Shown: positions 19,642-28,740 of the stretch, piece by piece | Layout: every line of letters starts with the position of its first letter | How positions within the stretch are numbered: the first letter of the stretch is position 1 | DNA from: a virus | Length of the DNA: 64,000 nucleotides | IMG/VR virus record: IMGVR_UViG_3300008963_000003 | Span: 1 to 64,000 of that record | Direction: 5' to 3' (one strand) | Translations under genes and position numbers: made by a program | Notes under the pieces: model-generated | What the model saw: the letters and a program-made list of their open reading frames with translations, nothing else | The model's database searches: none | Told to the model about the DNA's origin: nothing

Positions 19642-21027
19642 TTATTCGTCCGGCGGTTTTGCTTGAGTTTTTTCAGGTGTTGTTTCCAACGGATTCCAAT
19701 TTTCATGACCGTTCCATGGTTCGTGTTGCGGGATTCTTGTTGGAATATTTGCAGGATTAGCTTCAGCTGCTGCTGCGCCATTCATGTCAATTCTATCTGC
19801 TGTTTCTTTATGATGAGAACTTTTTATGTTGCTAGACCCACCACAGGTAATTTTGCCATCAGCACCTGCTAATACCTCTAAATTTGCAGCAGCAGTTTGA
19901 AAAATATTTGTATTTGCATTTATGTTTATATTTCCGGCAGCATTGAAATTTATATCTCTTCCTGCATCAAAATTAAAATCATTATCAGTGTGAAAACTAA
20001 TGCTATCTTGTGCATAAACATCAATTTTGCCATTACTGGTCATTTCTATCCATGCAGTTCCTCTACTGTTGTTTATATAAATCAAATCTTCAGATGTATG
20101 CATTACAATTTGCATACCTGTTCTAGTTCTTAATCTTACTAGTTCATTTTGTGGCAATGTTACATCGCCGCCTGCTTCGCCTGCTTCCTTGTTGATGTAA
20201 TTATAGGGTGTAGTTGCTGGCGGGCCTTCTCTGATCAATTTATCATCGCCGTCATCAATTAGTATACTACTGCTTCCTAATCTGCTAGTATGCATGGTAG
20301 CTTTGCTTTCTTTTAATCCTACTTCTGCCGTAGGACTTCCGCCTCTTTTATCCAGTGGACCCGGGCTACTAAATCCTACGACTGCACTTGGAGTTTCTCT
20401 TTGAGCGCTGCTTGTTGTTAATCCTCTAACTTCGTCGTCAATTAATCCTTGTGCCAAAAGAAAATCCACATAATCTTTGTTGTAAGGTCTTTTGTATTTT
20501 ACAACATTATTAGTTCTAGGCTTGGTTATTTTTTTATTGTATTCGCCTCCGGGTAATTTTTTTCCTCTAAGATTGCTTGGAACATCTCCTGACAGTTGTT
20601 CTGTCGAAGGATGGCCGTCAGGTAGCATAAATGTCATACCTCTTTCTGGTACACAAGCAAACCAATATCCGTAATCTCTGCTACCCTCAACAAAAATAAC
20701 CATAACTATAGACCCTGGATCAGGGGGTACTGCCCACCAGCCATAGCTTTTTTGAGTATCTGCGTAATTGTCATTGCTGCCTGGGCCGCGTTGACTATTA
20801 GTTAACCCGTAGAAAGGACTAGCATAAAAAACCTCAACTGTTTGACCAAGTGTTTCACTGATATTTCCGGCCTCAGTGGTTTTTAACAATTCTACTTTTA
20901 ATCCACCAGCATAATAGCTATCCAAATGTTCAATAACTCTTGCCAAATACGGACCCGGACGTCTTGTATCAGTGGCGTTATCAGCTGTTCTTGATTGTTG
21001 ATTTTTGCTTACATTTTCTTCAGCCAT
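19642..21027 (-). CDS. 5: Baseplate central spike protein gp5 (OB-fold plus beta-helix, no lysozyme)
   Basis: gp5 forms the trimeric membrane-puncturing spike under the hub. I choose the second ATG (21027) because AAGGA directly abuts the first one at 21033 and is well spaced from the second. The N-terminal OB-fold region reads PGPYLARVIEHLD then LGQTVEVFYASPFYGLTN and GWWAVPPDPGSIVMVIFVEG, the typical VgrG/gp5 pattern. The C-terminal third (about residues 290-420) has repeating strands such as IDVYAQDSISFHTDNDFNF and NINANTNIF, a VgrG-type triple beta-helix. The lysozyme domain found between these parts in T4 gp5 (575 aa) is missing; the linker instead holds Ser/Gly-rich loops. It ends in a Pro/Lys-rich tail. 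Confidence 0.85.
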   Translation of the reverse strand: MAEENVSKNQQSRTADNATDTRRPGPYLARVIEHLDSYYAGGLKVELLKTTEAGNISETLGQTVEVFYASPFYGLTNSQRGPGSNDNYADTQKSYGWWAVPPDPGSIVMVIFVEGSRDYGYWFACVPERGMTFMLPDGHPSTEQLSGDVPSNLRGKKLPGGEYNKKITKPRTNNVVKYKRPYNKDYVDFLLAQGLIDDEVRGLTTSSAQRETPSAVVGFSSPGPLDKRGGSPTAEVGLKESKATMHTSRLGSSSILIDDGDDKLIREGPPATTPYNYINKEAGEAGGDVTLPQNELVRLRTRTGMQIVMHTSEDLIYINNSRGTAWIEMTSNGKIDVYAQDSISFHTDNDFNFDAGRDINFNAAGNININANTNIFQTAAANLEVLAGADGKITCGGSSNIKSSHHKETADRIDMNGAAAAEANPANIPTRIPQHEPWNGHENWNPLETTPEKTQAKPPDE

Positions 21028-21047
21028 TAACATTCCTTTTATATAAT

Positions 21048-23612
21048 TTAATCTGTACGGTTTGACGGTCTTACGGTTGGCGACGGTCGCGGTCCTGGCC
21101 TTGCAGCCTGTCCTGGGCCTTGTACTGTTCCATCGGAATTAAATGTTCCAAAACTGCGATCCGGTGCAGAAACAGTTTCTGGTCTAGGTCTCGGACGAGG
21201 AGATGTTTCGGGTGCATTTGAAGTAACATTATTTGAATTTTCTGTTTCTGTTTCTGAATCTGTTGTTGCACCTTCGTCCTCAAGTGCTTCTTCAAGTGCT
21301 GCATCAATAAGCTGTCCAAACAATTGCCCAATGTCTACACTAGGAGAACTAGAGGCACTGCCTGAATATGGACTATGAGATTGTTCATCTGGTTGTGCAT
21401 CAGTTACCTTAGTAGGTTGATCTGGTGTAACATTTCCGTCTTGATTTCTTCTTCGCAATAATTGTAGTGTTTGTGTAAATTTATTATCTCTTATTCTGTT
21501 TGTAAGCGTAGTTACACGATACAACCCACTAAAAGCATCTACCGGAATTGTATCTTCAGGAAAATGCATTCCTCCTGAATTTTCGTTGTAATCAACCGGT
21601 GTTCGAAAGTTAACTATTACATCTACTTCGCTTCGCTGATATTCCAGTGTACCGTCGACTGTTTGATTTGTATCTAACGTTCTAGCAGTGTAATTTCCTA
21701 GACCGCTGTCAAACATAAAGTATGGATCCCCATGAATTTCCAATTCTAAACTTACTAAATCTACATCACTATTGATTATTGTATCATGAAATAGTCTTGC
21801 AGTTCTAATTTTATTATTATCAATGCCGGCGCCTCCTCCGCCTTGTGTCGAAGTACTGATATTATCAATTTGTAATACATGTCCAGTTGAACTTATTGCA
21901 TTTACTGGTCTTTTGTTTGTTTCTGTTTCAGGGTCTTGTTGTATTAATCTATTTTGACTGCCACCGGATTTATAATCAATGTTGTTTTGTCCTCTGTCTG
22001 GCATAGTAGCTGAAAAGAACGCAGCATTGATGTTTATATCAAAATTAATAATTTCAGTGTTTTCGCCGGTATAGATATAATTGTATTCTCTTAGTGCAGC
22101 TTTTTTAAGATTATCGTAATTTAATCCAGGATCAGTAGGTTGTTGTAAAGTATTACTATGTACTTTATAGGGTACTACTCTATAATGATAAACTTTTGCA
22201 GTTTGTCCGTCCTGCAATTCCTGTGCAGGATCCTGTTTTACAAAAGTCTGGCTTTCAATTTTAAACCAATCAATCATGCCGTTTTCGTCAGGAGATCTTT
22301 GTCTTAATTGTTTTGCCCATTCGCTAGTTAGTACAACTTCTTCGATCATTCTTGTAATTTTTGTACCAGACGAAAACTGAAAACTTCTATTATTATTACT
22401 AACTACATTTTTACCTCTAGTGTAAACTTTATTTCTAGAATCGTATTGCAGCCCACTGTTTCCCATTGGCGAATGACCTGCATCTGCAAAATTTTCAATG
22501 ATATTTGCATTTCCTATTTGATTTAAACTGCCAGTATCTTGAGATATTCTACTTAATCCTTCGCCGATACTGCTTTTGCTCATAATTAATCCAGTTATAC
22601 TGCTAAGGAATGCTTCAAAATTTTGTGGTGCTTGTGCACCTAAAAACCCTGATATGCTTTGATAGATTTGATTTATATCTCCACTTTGAAAACTGGTTAA
22701 CAAATTATTAACACTGGATTCTAATGTTCCATTAATTGCATTAGAGACCACGCCGCCGACTATTCCTTTGGCTACATTTCCTAAAATGTTATTCACTCCG
22801 CTGCGCTGTGTGCCAGAAACTGTGGTTGCTCCAGTGTCGTTATCTATATTTTGTACTGAATTTTGAACTGCTGTGGAAATTTCTTGTGGAAATGTAATTA
22901 CAATTTCATCCGATGACTGCAATTTGTTTTCATTGCGTAATTCTTCATATCTGCCGTTAATCACCGTGGTTAAACTGTTTTCACCGTTTTGCAATATTTC
23001 CGATACAGTTGATCCTGATATATTAATATCAGTTTTAGACATTTCAACTTGATCAATGTTAGCTTGTTCATTCCACGGAATTGCTTGTATTTCGTATGTA
23101 GTACCGTTGTTACCAATATCAAACTCAATATTAGTAAATTTTAATGGAATCATTCTTTTGTAATTTTGTTCTTCTATACTTATAGATTGACCGTTGTCAT
23201 CCCAGCCTATAAATTCTACTGTTAACAAAAATGGTGCTTGAATATAATTAGTATATCCTGCCTGTGTTGCTGCAATATGCAAAGTTTGTAAAAATAAACC
23301 CATGCTATACGGTTCTTGCACTGTAAGATTTATGCTAGTTGCGTTGGTTAATCTAGTTTTACCTGTTGGAGCAATAATAGCATCAATTTCTACATTGTTT
23401 ATAAAATACTCTAACTTTGCACCTATTGCATCCTCATAAACGGTGGTTACTTTGTTTTCTGCGCCGCCGCCGCTACGTAATATCGTCAAAGCAGGAGCAG
23501 TAACCCGATATGTTTCATCAGGAAGATTTATCTCTTCAGCAGTAAGAACGCTAAGAGTAAAAATTGTATTATAACTGCTGTATCTTCTTAATGGATTTGG
23601 TTGTATTGCCAT
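21048..23612 (-). CDS. Baseplate hub protein (gp27 position), 854 aa
   Basis: The gene starts at the TAATG overlap with gp53 and precedes gp5, so it occupies the place of the gp27 hub that holds the gp5 spike. The N-terminal 210 residues (for example YEDAIGAKLEYFINNVEID, then LTVQEPYSMGLFLQTLH) resemble hub-domain beta-barrels of marine T4-like phages as I recall them. A central low-complexity Ser/Gly/Asn region around 230-370 is probably helical or flexible. A second beta domain spans about 430-700. The last 150 residues are acidic, then Pro/Arg-rich (RPRPRP, RPGPRPSP), likely disordered. It is more than twice T4 gp27 (391 aa), so extra domains or fusion are likely. I am confident it is a hub protein, less so of strict gp27 orthology. 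Confidence 0.7.
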   Translation of the reverse strand: MAIQPNPLRRYSSYNTIFTLSVLTAEEINLPDETYRVTAPALTILRSGGGAENKVTTVYEDAIGAKLEYFINNVEIDAIIAPTGKTRLTNATSINLTVQEPYSMGLFLQTLHIAATQAGYTNYIQAPFLLTVEFIGWDDNGQSISIEEQNYKRMIPLKFTNIEFDIGNNGTTYEIQAIPWNEQANIDQVEMSKTDINISGSTVSEILQNGENSLTTVINGRYEELRNENKLQSSDEIVITFPQEISTAVQNSVQNIDNDTGATTVSGTQRSGVNNILGNVAKGIVGGVVSNAINGTLESSVNNLLTSFQSGDINQIYQSISGFLGAQAPQNFEAFLSSITGLIMSKSSIGEGLSRISQDTGSLNQIGNANIIENFADAGHSPMGNSGLQYDSRNKVYTRGKNVVSNNNRSFQFSSGTKITRMIEEVVLTSEWAKQLRQRSPDENGMIDWFKIESQTFVKQDPAQELQDGQTAKVYHYRVVPYKVHSNTLQQPTDPGLNYDNLKKAALREYNYIYTGENTEIINFDININAAFFSATMPDRGQNNIDYKSGGSQNRLIQQDPETETNKRPVNAISSTGHVLQIDNISTSTQGGGGAGIDNNKIRTARLFHDTIINSDVDLVSLELEIHGDPYFMFDSGLGNYTARTLDTNQTVDGTLEYQRSEVDVIVNFRTPVDYNENSGGMHFPEDTIPVDAFSGLYRVTTLTNRIRDNKFTQTLQLLRRRNQDGNVTPDQPTKVTDAQPDEQSHSPYSGSASSSPSVDIGQLFGQLIDAALEEALEDEGATTDSETETENSNNVTSNAPETSPRPRPRPETVSAPDRSFGTFNSDGTVQGPGQAARPGPRPSPTVRPSNRTD

Positions 23613-23917
23613 TATAGTCCTAACACGGCTTTAAGTGAACTGCTTTTAGGAAGATAAATTTGTGTTCCGGCTTCAATATCATAAACAGGATCCTGTATTA
23701 CATCTAAATTTCTCTGTGCAAATACCCACCAAAGGTTTCTACTGCCATAAAGAGTATATGATAGCAAATCTGGACGGTGTTGAAATTGCGGTTCAATAGT
23801 ATATAAAACATCATCATCCTCTGCTGGCACTGGTCTAATTTTTAAAAACCCTAGCTCGCCACTTTCAGTAACTATAGTGTTAAAATACGGACTGCTTTTA
23901 GTATATGTTGCCATCAT
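23612..23917 (-). CDS. 53: Baseplate wedge subunit gp53
   Basis: This 101-aa protein matches gp53 of marine T4-like phages, which bridges wedges through gp6 and gp25 in the baseplate inner ring. The diagnostic stretch is FQHRPDLLSYTLYGSRNLWW (about residues 45-64), followed by VFAQRN and a C-terminal LysM-like end with IEAGTQIYLP. It overlaps its upstream neighbour by 4 bp (ATGA) and its downstream neighbour by 1 bp (TAATG), showing tight translational coupling. Two consecutive ATGs allow a start at 23917 or 23914; I keep the first. It is shorter than T4 gp53 (196 aa), which is usual in this branch. Confidence 0.85.
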   Translation of the reverse strand: MMATYTKSSPYFNTIVTESGELGFLKIRPVPAEDDDVLYTIEPQFQHRPDLLSYTLYGSRNLWWVFAQRNLDVIQDPVYDIEAGTQIYLPKSSSLKAVLGL

Positions 23918-24726
23918 AAGAATCCTTTATCAAGTAAATCGCCATTAACAAACTTGTCTAAACTGAAACTTTCGACTTTTGCTCTACTGTATGTTGGTTG
24001 TACAGTAATTGTTAGAGTGCTGTTTGTAGGCACCCAGGTATATCTTTCTATTTGAGAAGCTGTACCTGCAACTACTGGAGACCTAATATAATCTACAGTA
24101 TTTTCTAAATTGACTGTAAAATTTGTAATCACAACAGGAATGTTATTCAATACAAAATCGCCGTAACCATTAAGTTTGCATAAGGGCGGCGGTGCACCTT
24201 TGTTGCTAGTTTCACCATAAAACATTTTAGTGGCACTTCTAAAAAAATGATTTGCAGCTATCCAATACCGGCCTTCGTCTTCATTTTGTACTGGAAATTC
24301 ACCAGCTATAGTAATTGCATCAATATTACTGTTTTGATAAACAGGAAAAGGATAATTATTATGAATAGGTTCCATTAAATCATACGATGCATTGTGACTT
24401 AATGTTATAGCAGGAGTTATAGGAAAAACCACTGAGTTATCGGTTTGTGCTAATGGTTGTAGTAACGGACTGGTTTTAAAAGTTCCTACATCAGGTAAAT
24501 TAATTTTTACTCGCCAGTCTTCGCCTACTGCACTGTTACTAGGAACAAACCGTGCAGCCGTTGATACTCTGCTAGCAGGTTCTGCACCTACTGGAAACGA
24601 ATTTGTTTGTAAACGCTGTTTTAGAAAAGTTCTTGGATTACTATAGTCAGTTATGCTAGATTTTTGACTATATAAAAACTCAGAACCCTGCTGATTTGGC
24701 ACATTTGATTGTGGATTGTTAACCAT
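23914..24726 (-). CDS. 48: Tail-tube cap/baseplate protein, gp48-like
   Basis: This is the first gene of the minus-strand baseplate operon, with a CTAAATA late box 18 nt upstream and AGGAG before the ATG. The 270-aa sequence has a Gln/Asn/Ser-rich N-terminus, then beta-rich tail-tube-like segments: DWRVKINLPDVGTF near 68, FPITPAITLSHNASYDLM near 97 and ITIAGEFPVQNEDEGRYWIA near 136. These are typical of the tube-fold proteins (gp48/gp54/gp19) that cap the hub and start the tail tube. I choose gp48 from its place directly upstream of gp53 and hub genes; gp54 is the alternative. Confidence 0.6.
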   Translation of the reverse strand: MVNNPQSNVPNQQGSEFLYSQKSSITDYSNPRTFLKQRLQTNSFPVGAEPASRVSTAARFVPSNSAVGEDWRVKINLPDVGTFKTSPLLQPLAQTDNSVVFPITPAITLSHNASYDLMEPIHNNYPFPVYQNSNIDAITIAGEFPVQNEDEGRYWIAANHFFRSATKMFYGETSNKGAPPPLCKLNGYGDFVLNNIPVVITNFTVNLENTVDYIRSPVVAGTASQIERYTWVPTNSTLTITVQPTYSRAKVESFSLDKFVNGDLLDKGFL

Positions 24727-24743
24727 TTAAATACTCCTATAGA

Positions 24744-24750
24744 TATTTAG
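24744..24750 (-). promoter_or_regulatory. Late promoter box CTAAATA for the baseplate operon
   Basis: The minus strand reads CTAAATA followed by TCTATAGGAG, upstream of the gp48-like ATG (24726). It keeps the TAAATA core of T4 late promoters. The same CTAAATA form occurs at 40880-40886. Confidence 0.5.
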
Positions 24751-24779
24751 TTGACAAAATTATCTATGTGTATTATTAT
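24751..24779 (+). promoter_or_regulatory. Sigma70-type early promoter for gp55-47-46
   Basis: A perfect -35 TTGACA (24751-24756), a 17-bp spacer and -10 TATTAT (24774-24779) lie immediately upstream of gp55. This is a strong host sigma70-type promoter. Expected transcription start is near 24786, giving a very short leader with the AAAAGGA ribosome site. It abuts the leftward late box on the other strand. Confidence 0.75.
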
Positions 24780-24796
24780 AAATTAAAAGGATAATC

Positions 24797-25624
24797 ATGG
24801 CAAGACGAGTAAATTATTTAAACAACAAAGACATGTTAAAGGAAATACACAAGTCTAAAAACACATTTTGTAGTTATATTGATCCAGAATATGCAAATTT
24901 CGACATCATTTTACCAAGTTTGGATAAAATCAATATACGAACCATAGCCGAAGCTAAAAGAAATAAAGCAAAAAAACTATCAACTGAACAATACGAAAGA
25001 AGAAAAGCAGCTGGCGAAAAAGTTAAACAGGCAGATTGCGATATTGATTATAAAACTATCGAAAAATCTGAATTAATTTTTCGAATTATGACATTTGATC
25101 ATATACCCGACGAAGAAGGTCGTAAAAAAAATCCTAAAACCATTGCCGATACCAAAACAAAACTGAATTTTCCACCATTTCAGCATTATAAATTTGATGA
25201 AAATGACGAACTAAAATGCGTAGGCAAAAGTCATTGGTGCGGAGGATTAGAAAATGGCTATTTTTCAAAAGATCACGGAAGAGCCACCGATGAATTAGCA
25301 AAAATGTGGATGAAATTGGTTGACAGATACGCTACTCGAGGAAATGTAAGAGGATATACTTATAATGACGAAATGAAAGGTCAGGCTATATTGCAACTTT
25401 CACAAATCGGACTGCAATTTGACGAATCAAAGTCAAATAACCCTTTTGCATACTATACAGCAGCAGTAACCAATAGCTTTGTAAGAGTTATTAATCTTGA
25501 AAAAAGAGCACAAAATATCAGAGACGACGTCCTTGAAATGAATAATCTTAATCCTAGTTATACTAGACAGCACGCAGGCGAATGGGAAGCATCATTGCGA
25601 AGACATGAAGATAATAACAAATAA
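24797..25624 (+). CDS. 55: Late-transcription sigma factor gp55
   Basis: gp55 is the phage sigma factor that directs host RNA polymerase to TATAAATA-type late promoters, with gp33 and the gp45 clamp in T4. The start matches the T4 gp55 pattern (R-x-NYLNNKDML). The conserved sigma region 2-like block lies at about 190-245: RGYTYNDEMKGQAILQLSQI, then GLQFDESKSNNPFAYYTAAV and FVRVINLEKRAQNIRDD. These correspond to the DNA-melting and -10-recognising helices. The protein is longer (275 aa) than T4 gp55 (185 aa) because of a Lys-rich N-terminal half, as in other marine members. It is headed by a TTGACA/TATTAT promoter and AAAAGGA. Late boxes throughout the window are its expected targets. Confidence 0.9.
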   Translation: MARRVNYLNNKDMLKEIHKSKNTFCSYIDPEYANFDIILPSLDKINIRTIAEAKRNKAKKLSTEQYERRKAAGEKVKQADCDIDYKTIEKSELIFRIMTFDHIPDEEGRKKNPKTIADTKTKLNFPPFQHYKFDENDELKCVGKSHWCGGLENGYFSKDHGRATDELAKMWMKLVDRYATRGNVRGYTYNDEMKGQAILQLSQIGLQFDESKSNNPFAYYTAAVTNSFVRVINLEKRAQNIRDDVLEMNNLNPSYTRQHAGEWEASLRRHEDNNK

Positions 25625-25628
25625 ATCA

Positions 25629-25657
25629 TTGACTTTGTTAGCATTTTTTGTTATTTT
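25629..25657 (+). promoter_or_regulatory. Weak sigma70-type promoter before gp47
   Basis: TTGACT (25629-25634), 17-bp spacer, TATTTT (25652-25657), in the 54-bp gap between gp55 and gp47. Each element departs from consensus (5/6 and 4/6), so activity is tentative. It would make a short leader before the GAGG ribosome site. Confidence 0.4.
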
Positions 25658-25678
25658 AATATTATATGAGGTATAAAA

Positions 25679-26692
25679 TTGTTTAAAAAAGCAGCAGTAT
25701 TTACTGACTTACATCTAGGCTTAAAAGGCAACAGCAGAATACATAATCAAGATTGCGAAGATTTTGTTGACTGGTATATTAAAACTGCCAAAGAAAACAA
25801 TTGCGAAACTGGTATTTTTTGCGGTGATTGGAATCACAATCGCAACAGTCTTAACCTTACAACAATGGATACTGGTATTAGGTTACTAGAAAAATTAGGT
25901 TCTGCATTTGAAAAATTTTATCTTTTTGCCGGCAATCACGATTTATATTACAAAGACAAACGTGATATTAAATCCACTGAGTTTGCAAGACATATTCCTG
26001 GCATAACCGTAGTTGATGAAATTTATCAAGAAGGCGATGTTGCACTAGTGCCATGGTTAGTAGGTGATGAATGGAAAAAAGTAGCGAATCTTAAAGAAAA
26101 ATATGTATTTGGTCACTTTGAATTGCCCAGCTTTTACATGAATGCTATGGTTAAAATGCCAGATAACAGCGAGCTTAAGTCAGAACATTTTAAAAATCAA
26201 GAATATGTGTTTTCGGGACATTTTCACAAACGTCAAAATCAAGGCAAAATACACTATATCGGAAACGCTTTTCCTCATAACTATGCTGATACCTGGGACG
26301 ACGAAAGAGGAATGATGATACTAGACCTCGAAAACAGTTCTAGCCCTGAATATGTTAATTGGTCAGATTGTCCAAAGTATAGAACTATTAAACTTTCTCA
26401 GCTAATCGACGAAAAAGATCAATTAATAAAAAATAAAATGTATCTTAGAGTTACATTAGACATTGATGTAAGTTTTGAAGAAGCTAGTATGATCAAAGAA
26501 ACTTTTATAGAAACCTATAAGTGCAGAGAAATTACATTGATTCCACAAAAACACATCGAAGAAGTAAACACAGATTTAGATATTACTCAATTTGAAAGTG
26601 TTGATCAAATTGTTAGCAACGAAATACTTGCAATCGAAAGTGACAGTTTTGACAAATCTACACTTCTTAACATTTATAATGGATTACAATGA
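25679..26692 (+). CDS. 47: Recombination endonuclease subunit gp47 (SbcD/Mre11-like)
   Basis: gp47 is the calcineurin-like metallophosphoesterase subunit of the gp46/gp47 nuclease, which resects ends for recombination-dependent replication and host DNA breakdown. The motifs appear in order: DLHLG (about residues 10-14), GDWNHNR (about 48), AGNHD (about 82), FGHFELP (about 142) and SGHFHKRQ (about 178), supplying the metal-binding Asp, Asn and His residues. The start is TTG at 25679 with GAGG seven bases upstream. Length (337 aa) matches T4 gp47 (339 aa). Its stop overlaps the gp46 ATG by four bases, indicating coupled synthesis of the complex. Confidence 0.93.
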   Translation: MFKKAAVFTDLHLGLKGNSRIHNQDCEDFVDWYIKTAKENNCETGIFCGDWNHNRNSLNLTTMDTGIRLLEKLGSAFEKFYLFAGNHDLYYKDKRDIKSTEFARHIPGITVVDEIYQEGDVALVPWLVGDEWKKVANLKEKYVFGHFELPSFYMNAMVKMPDNSELKSEHFKNQEYVFSGHFHKRQNQGKIHYIGNAFPHNYADTWDDERGMMILDLENSSSPEYVNWSDCPKYRTIKLSQLIDEKDQLIKNKMYLRVTLDIDVSFEEASMIKETFIETYKCREITLIPQKHIEEVNTDLDITQFESVDQIVSNEILAIESDSFDKSTLLNIYNGLQ

Positions 26693-28467
26693 TTAAAATA
26701 CAAGATCTTACAGTAAAAAATTTCATGAGTGTCGGCAATGTTACACAAGCTGTAAACTTTAACGACGAAAACTTAACTCTAGTGCTTGGAGAAAATCTTG
26801 ACCAAGGCGGAGACGACAGCGGTTCACGCAACGGAACAGGAAAAACTACGATTATTAATGCTCTTAGTTATGCATTGTATGGACAGGCATTAACTAATAT
26901 CAAACGTAATAATCTTATTAACAAAACCAACAGCAAAGGCATGTTGGTGACATTAAATTTCGAAAAAGATGGAAATAAGTTTCGTATTGAGCGCGGAAGA
27001 TCCCCTAATGTATTAAAATTTTACATCAATGGTCAAGAACAAAGCGACGAACTTAACAATGAAAGTCAAGGTGATAGCAGAAAAACTCAAGAAGACATAC
27101 AAAATCTGCTAGGTATGAGTCATAATATGTTTAAACATATCTTAGCATTGAACACTTACACTGAACCATTCTTGAGTATGAGAGCAAATGATCAAAGAGA
27201 AGTAATTGAACAACTACTTGGTATAACTATACTTACAGAAAAAGCTACTTTACTTAAAGAAAAAATTAAAGAAACTAAAGAAAGTCTAACTGAGGAAAAT
27301 CTCAGAATCAGTGCTATTGACGAAAGCAACAAAAAAATCAATGAGAGTATAGAAAACTTAAAAAGTAGACAGCGTGCATGGGCAGCAAAAAAAGCCAAAG
27401 ATCATGAAAATCTTCTTGCTGCTATTGATGAATTAGAAAAATTAGATATTAACAAAGAACTTGAAGCACACGAGACACTGCAAAATTGGCACGAAATGAA
27501 CAATCAAATTCAATCTTTGACTAAAGAAAAGTCAACTTTAGAAAGTGCATTGATAAGAGCAGATAAATCGGTTGAAAAATCTAAAAAAGACATTGAAGAT
27601 CTTGACGATGCAGTGTGTTATGCCTGCGGTCAAGAACTACATGAAGACAAAAAAATAGAAATTGTAACAAAAAAGACACAAGAGTACAAAGAAGCTGTTG
27701 AATATCAAAACGATCTTGCTCAAAAACTAGAAAAAGTTATATCTCAGCTTAATGAAATCGGTGATATTGATGGCAAGCCTAACACATTTTACGAATCAGC
27801 TAAAGAAGCATACGAACACCGAAGCAATGTAGAAAATCTTAAAAGTGCGCTAAAAAATAGCAACGAGGAAGACGATCCTTATCAAATACAAATTAACGAA
27901 CTGAATCAAACCGCTATTCAGGAAATAGATTGGACAACAATCAACGAACTGACCAACGAAAAAGAACATCAAGAGTTTCTGCTCAAGTTATTAACCAATA
28001 AAGATAGCTTTGTCCGCAAAAAAATCATTGACCAGAATCTTGCATATTTGAATAATCGATTAACAACTTATTTAGATTATCTTGGATTACCTCATCAAGT
28101 TACATTTCAAAACGATCTTTCGGTTGAAATTACACAATTAGGACAAGATTTAGACTTTGATAATCTCAGTAGAGGTGAAAGAAATAGACTTATATTAGGA
28201 ATGAGCTTTGCATTCAGAGATGTTTGGGAAAATCTCTACCAATCTATTAATTTACTGTTTGTAGACGAGTTAATTGATAGTGGTATGGATACTTCGGGCG
28301 TCGAAAATGCAATTGGAGTATTAAAAACAATGACTAGAGAAAGAAACAAAAACGTTTTCCTTATCAGTCACAAAGACGAATTAATAGGCAGAGTAAATCA
28401 TGTATTAAAAGTTGTTAAGGAAAATGGCTTTACTACTTACTCAAATGATGTTGACATAGTAGAATAA
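26689..28467 (+). CDS. 46: Recombination endonuclease subunit gp46 (SbcC/Rad50-like ATPase)
   Basis: gp46 is the SMC-like ATPase partner of gp47. The N-terminal Walker A region is SRNGTGKTTIINALSYALYG (about residues 45-64). Long coiled-coil arms flank a zinc-hook at about residue 312, here CYACGQEL, a C-x-x-C that dimerises arms around Zn. The ABC signature LSRGERNRLILGMSFAFRD lies at about 490, followed by Walker B LLFVDELID and the SHKDE motif near 562. Length (592 aa) is close to T4 gp46 (560 aa). It overlaps gp47 by four bases and its TAA overlaps the next ATG by one base. It acts in the cytoplasm on phage and host DNA. Confidence 0.93.
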   Translation: MIKIQDLTVKNFMSVGNVTQAVNFNDENLTLVLGENLDQGGDDSGSRNGTGKTTIINALSYALYGQALTNIKRNNLINKTNSKGMLVTLNFEKDGNKFRIERGRSPNVLKFYINGQEQSDELNNESQGDSRKTQEDIQNLLGMSHNMFKHILALNTYTEPFLSMRANDQREVIEQLLGITILTEKATLLKEKIKETKESLTEENLRISAIDESNKKINESIENLKSRQRAWAAKKAKDHENLLAAIDELEKLDINKELEAHETLQNWHEMNNQIQSLTKEKSTLESALIRADKSVEKSKKDIEDLDDAVCYACGQELHEDKKIEIVTKKTQEYKEAVEYQNDLAQKLEKVISQLNEIGDIDGKPNTFYESAKEAYEHRSNVENLKSALKNSNEEDDPYQIQINELNQTAIQEIDWTTINELTNEKEHQEFLLKLLTNKDSFVRKKIIDQNLAYLNNRLTTYLDYLGLPHQVTFQNDLSVEITQLGQDLDFDNLSRGERNRLILGMSFAFRDVWENLYQSINLLFVDELIDSGMDTSGVENAIGVLKTMTRERNKNVFLISHKDELIGRVNHVLKVVKENGFTTYSNDVDIVE

Positions 28468-28721
28468 TGGACGATACACAGGATAAATTAGCACAAACCT
28501 ATCTCAATTACTTTGATGCAAACGAAAAGTTTGAGAAAAGACCCAGTGAACGAACTAAACGCACTGCCAGAAGAGAATTGCGTAAGCTTATAGCACTGGC
28601 AAAACAAAGACAAAGTGAGATTCAGGAAAAATATGATGTTGTTTTAGAAGAATTAAGAGCAAACAACAAGTGGCAATGCAACAAAAGACCACAAAATTCA
28701 AAAAAGGCAAAGGACGATTAA
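28467..28721 (+). CDS. Small conserved protein downstream of gp46, 84 aa
   Basis: This small, highly charged, mostly alpha-helical protein (Lys/Arg/Glu-rich, for example RPSERTKRTARRELRKLIAL) starts at the last base of the gp46 stop codon. It is therefore coupled to the recombination nuclease operon. A short hypothetical gene commonly sits here in marine T4-like phages, but I cannot give a function. The basic helical middle could bind nucleic acid; that is inference only. It ends in a basic, probably disordered tail. Confidence 0.65.
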   Translation: MDDTQDKLAQTYLNYFDANEKFEKRPSERTKRTARRELRKLIALAKQRQSEIQEKYDVVLEELRANNKWQCNKRPQNSKKAKDD

Positions 28722-28740
28722 TTGATTTTATACATAGTGT

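Noticed and set aside
21071-21331. 86-aa alternate frame at the hub C-terminus
   Set aside because: Overlaps the Pro/Arg-rich tail in another frame, Gln-rich low complexity, no ribosome site.
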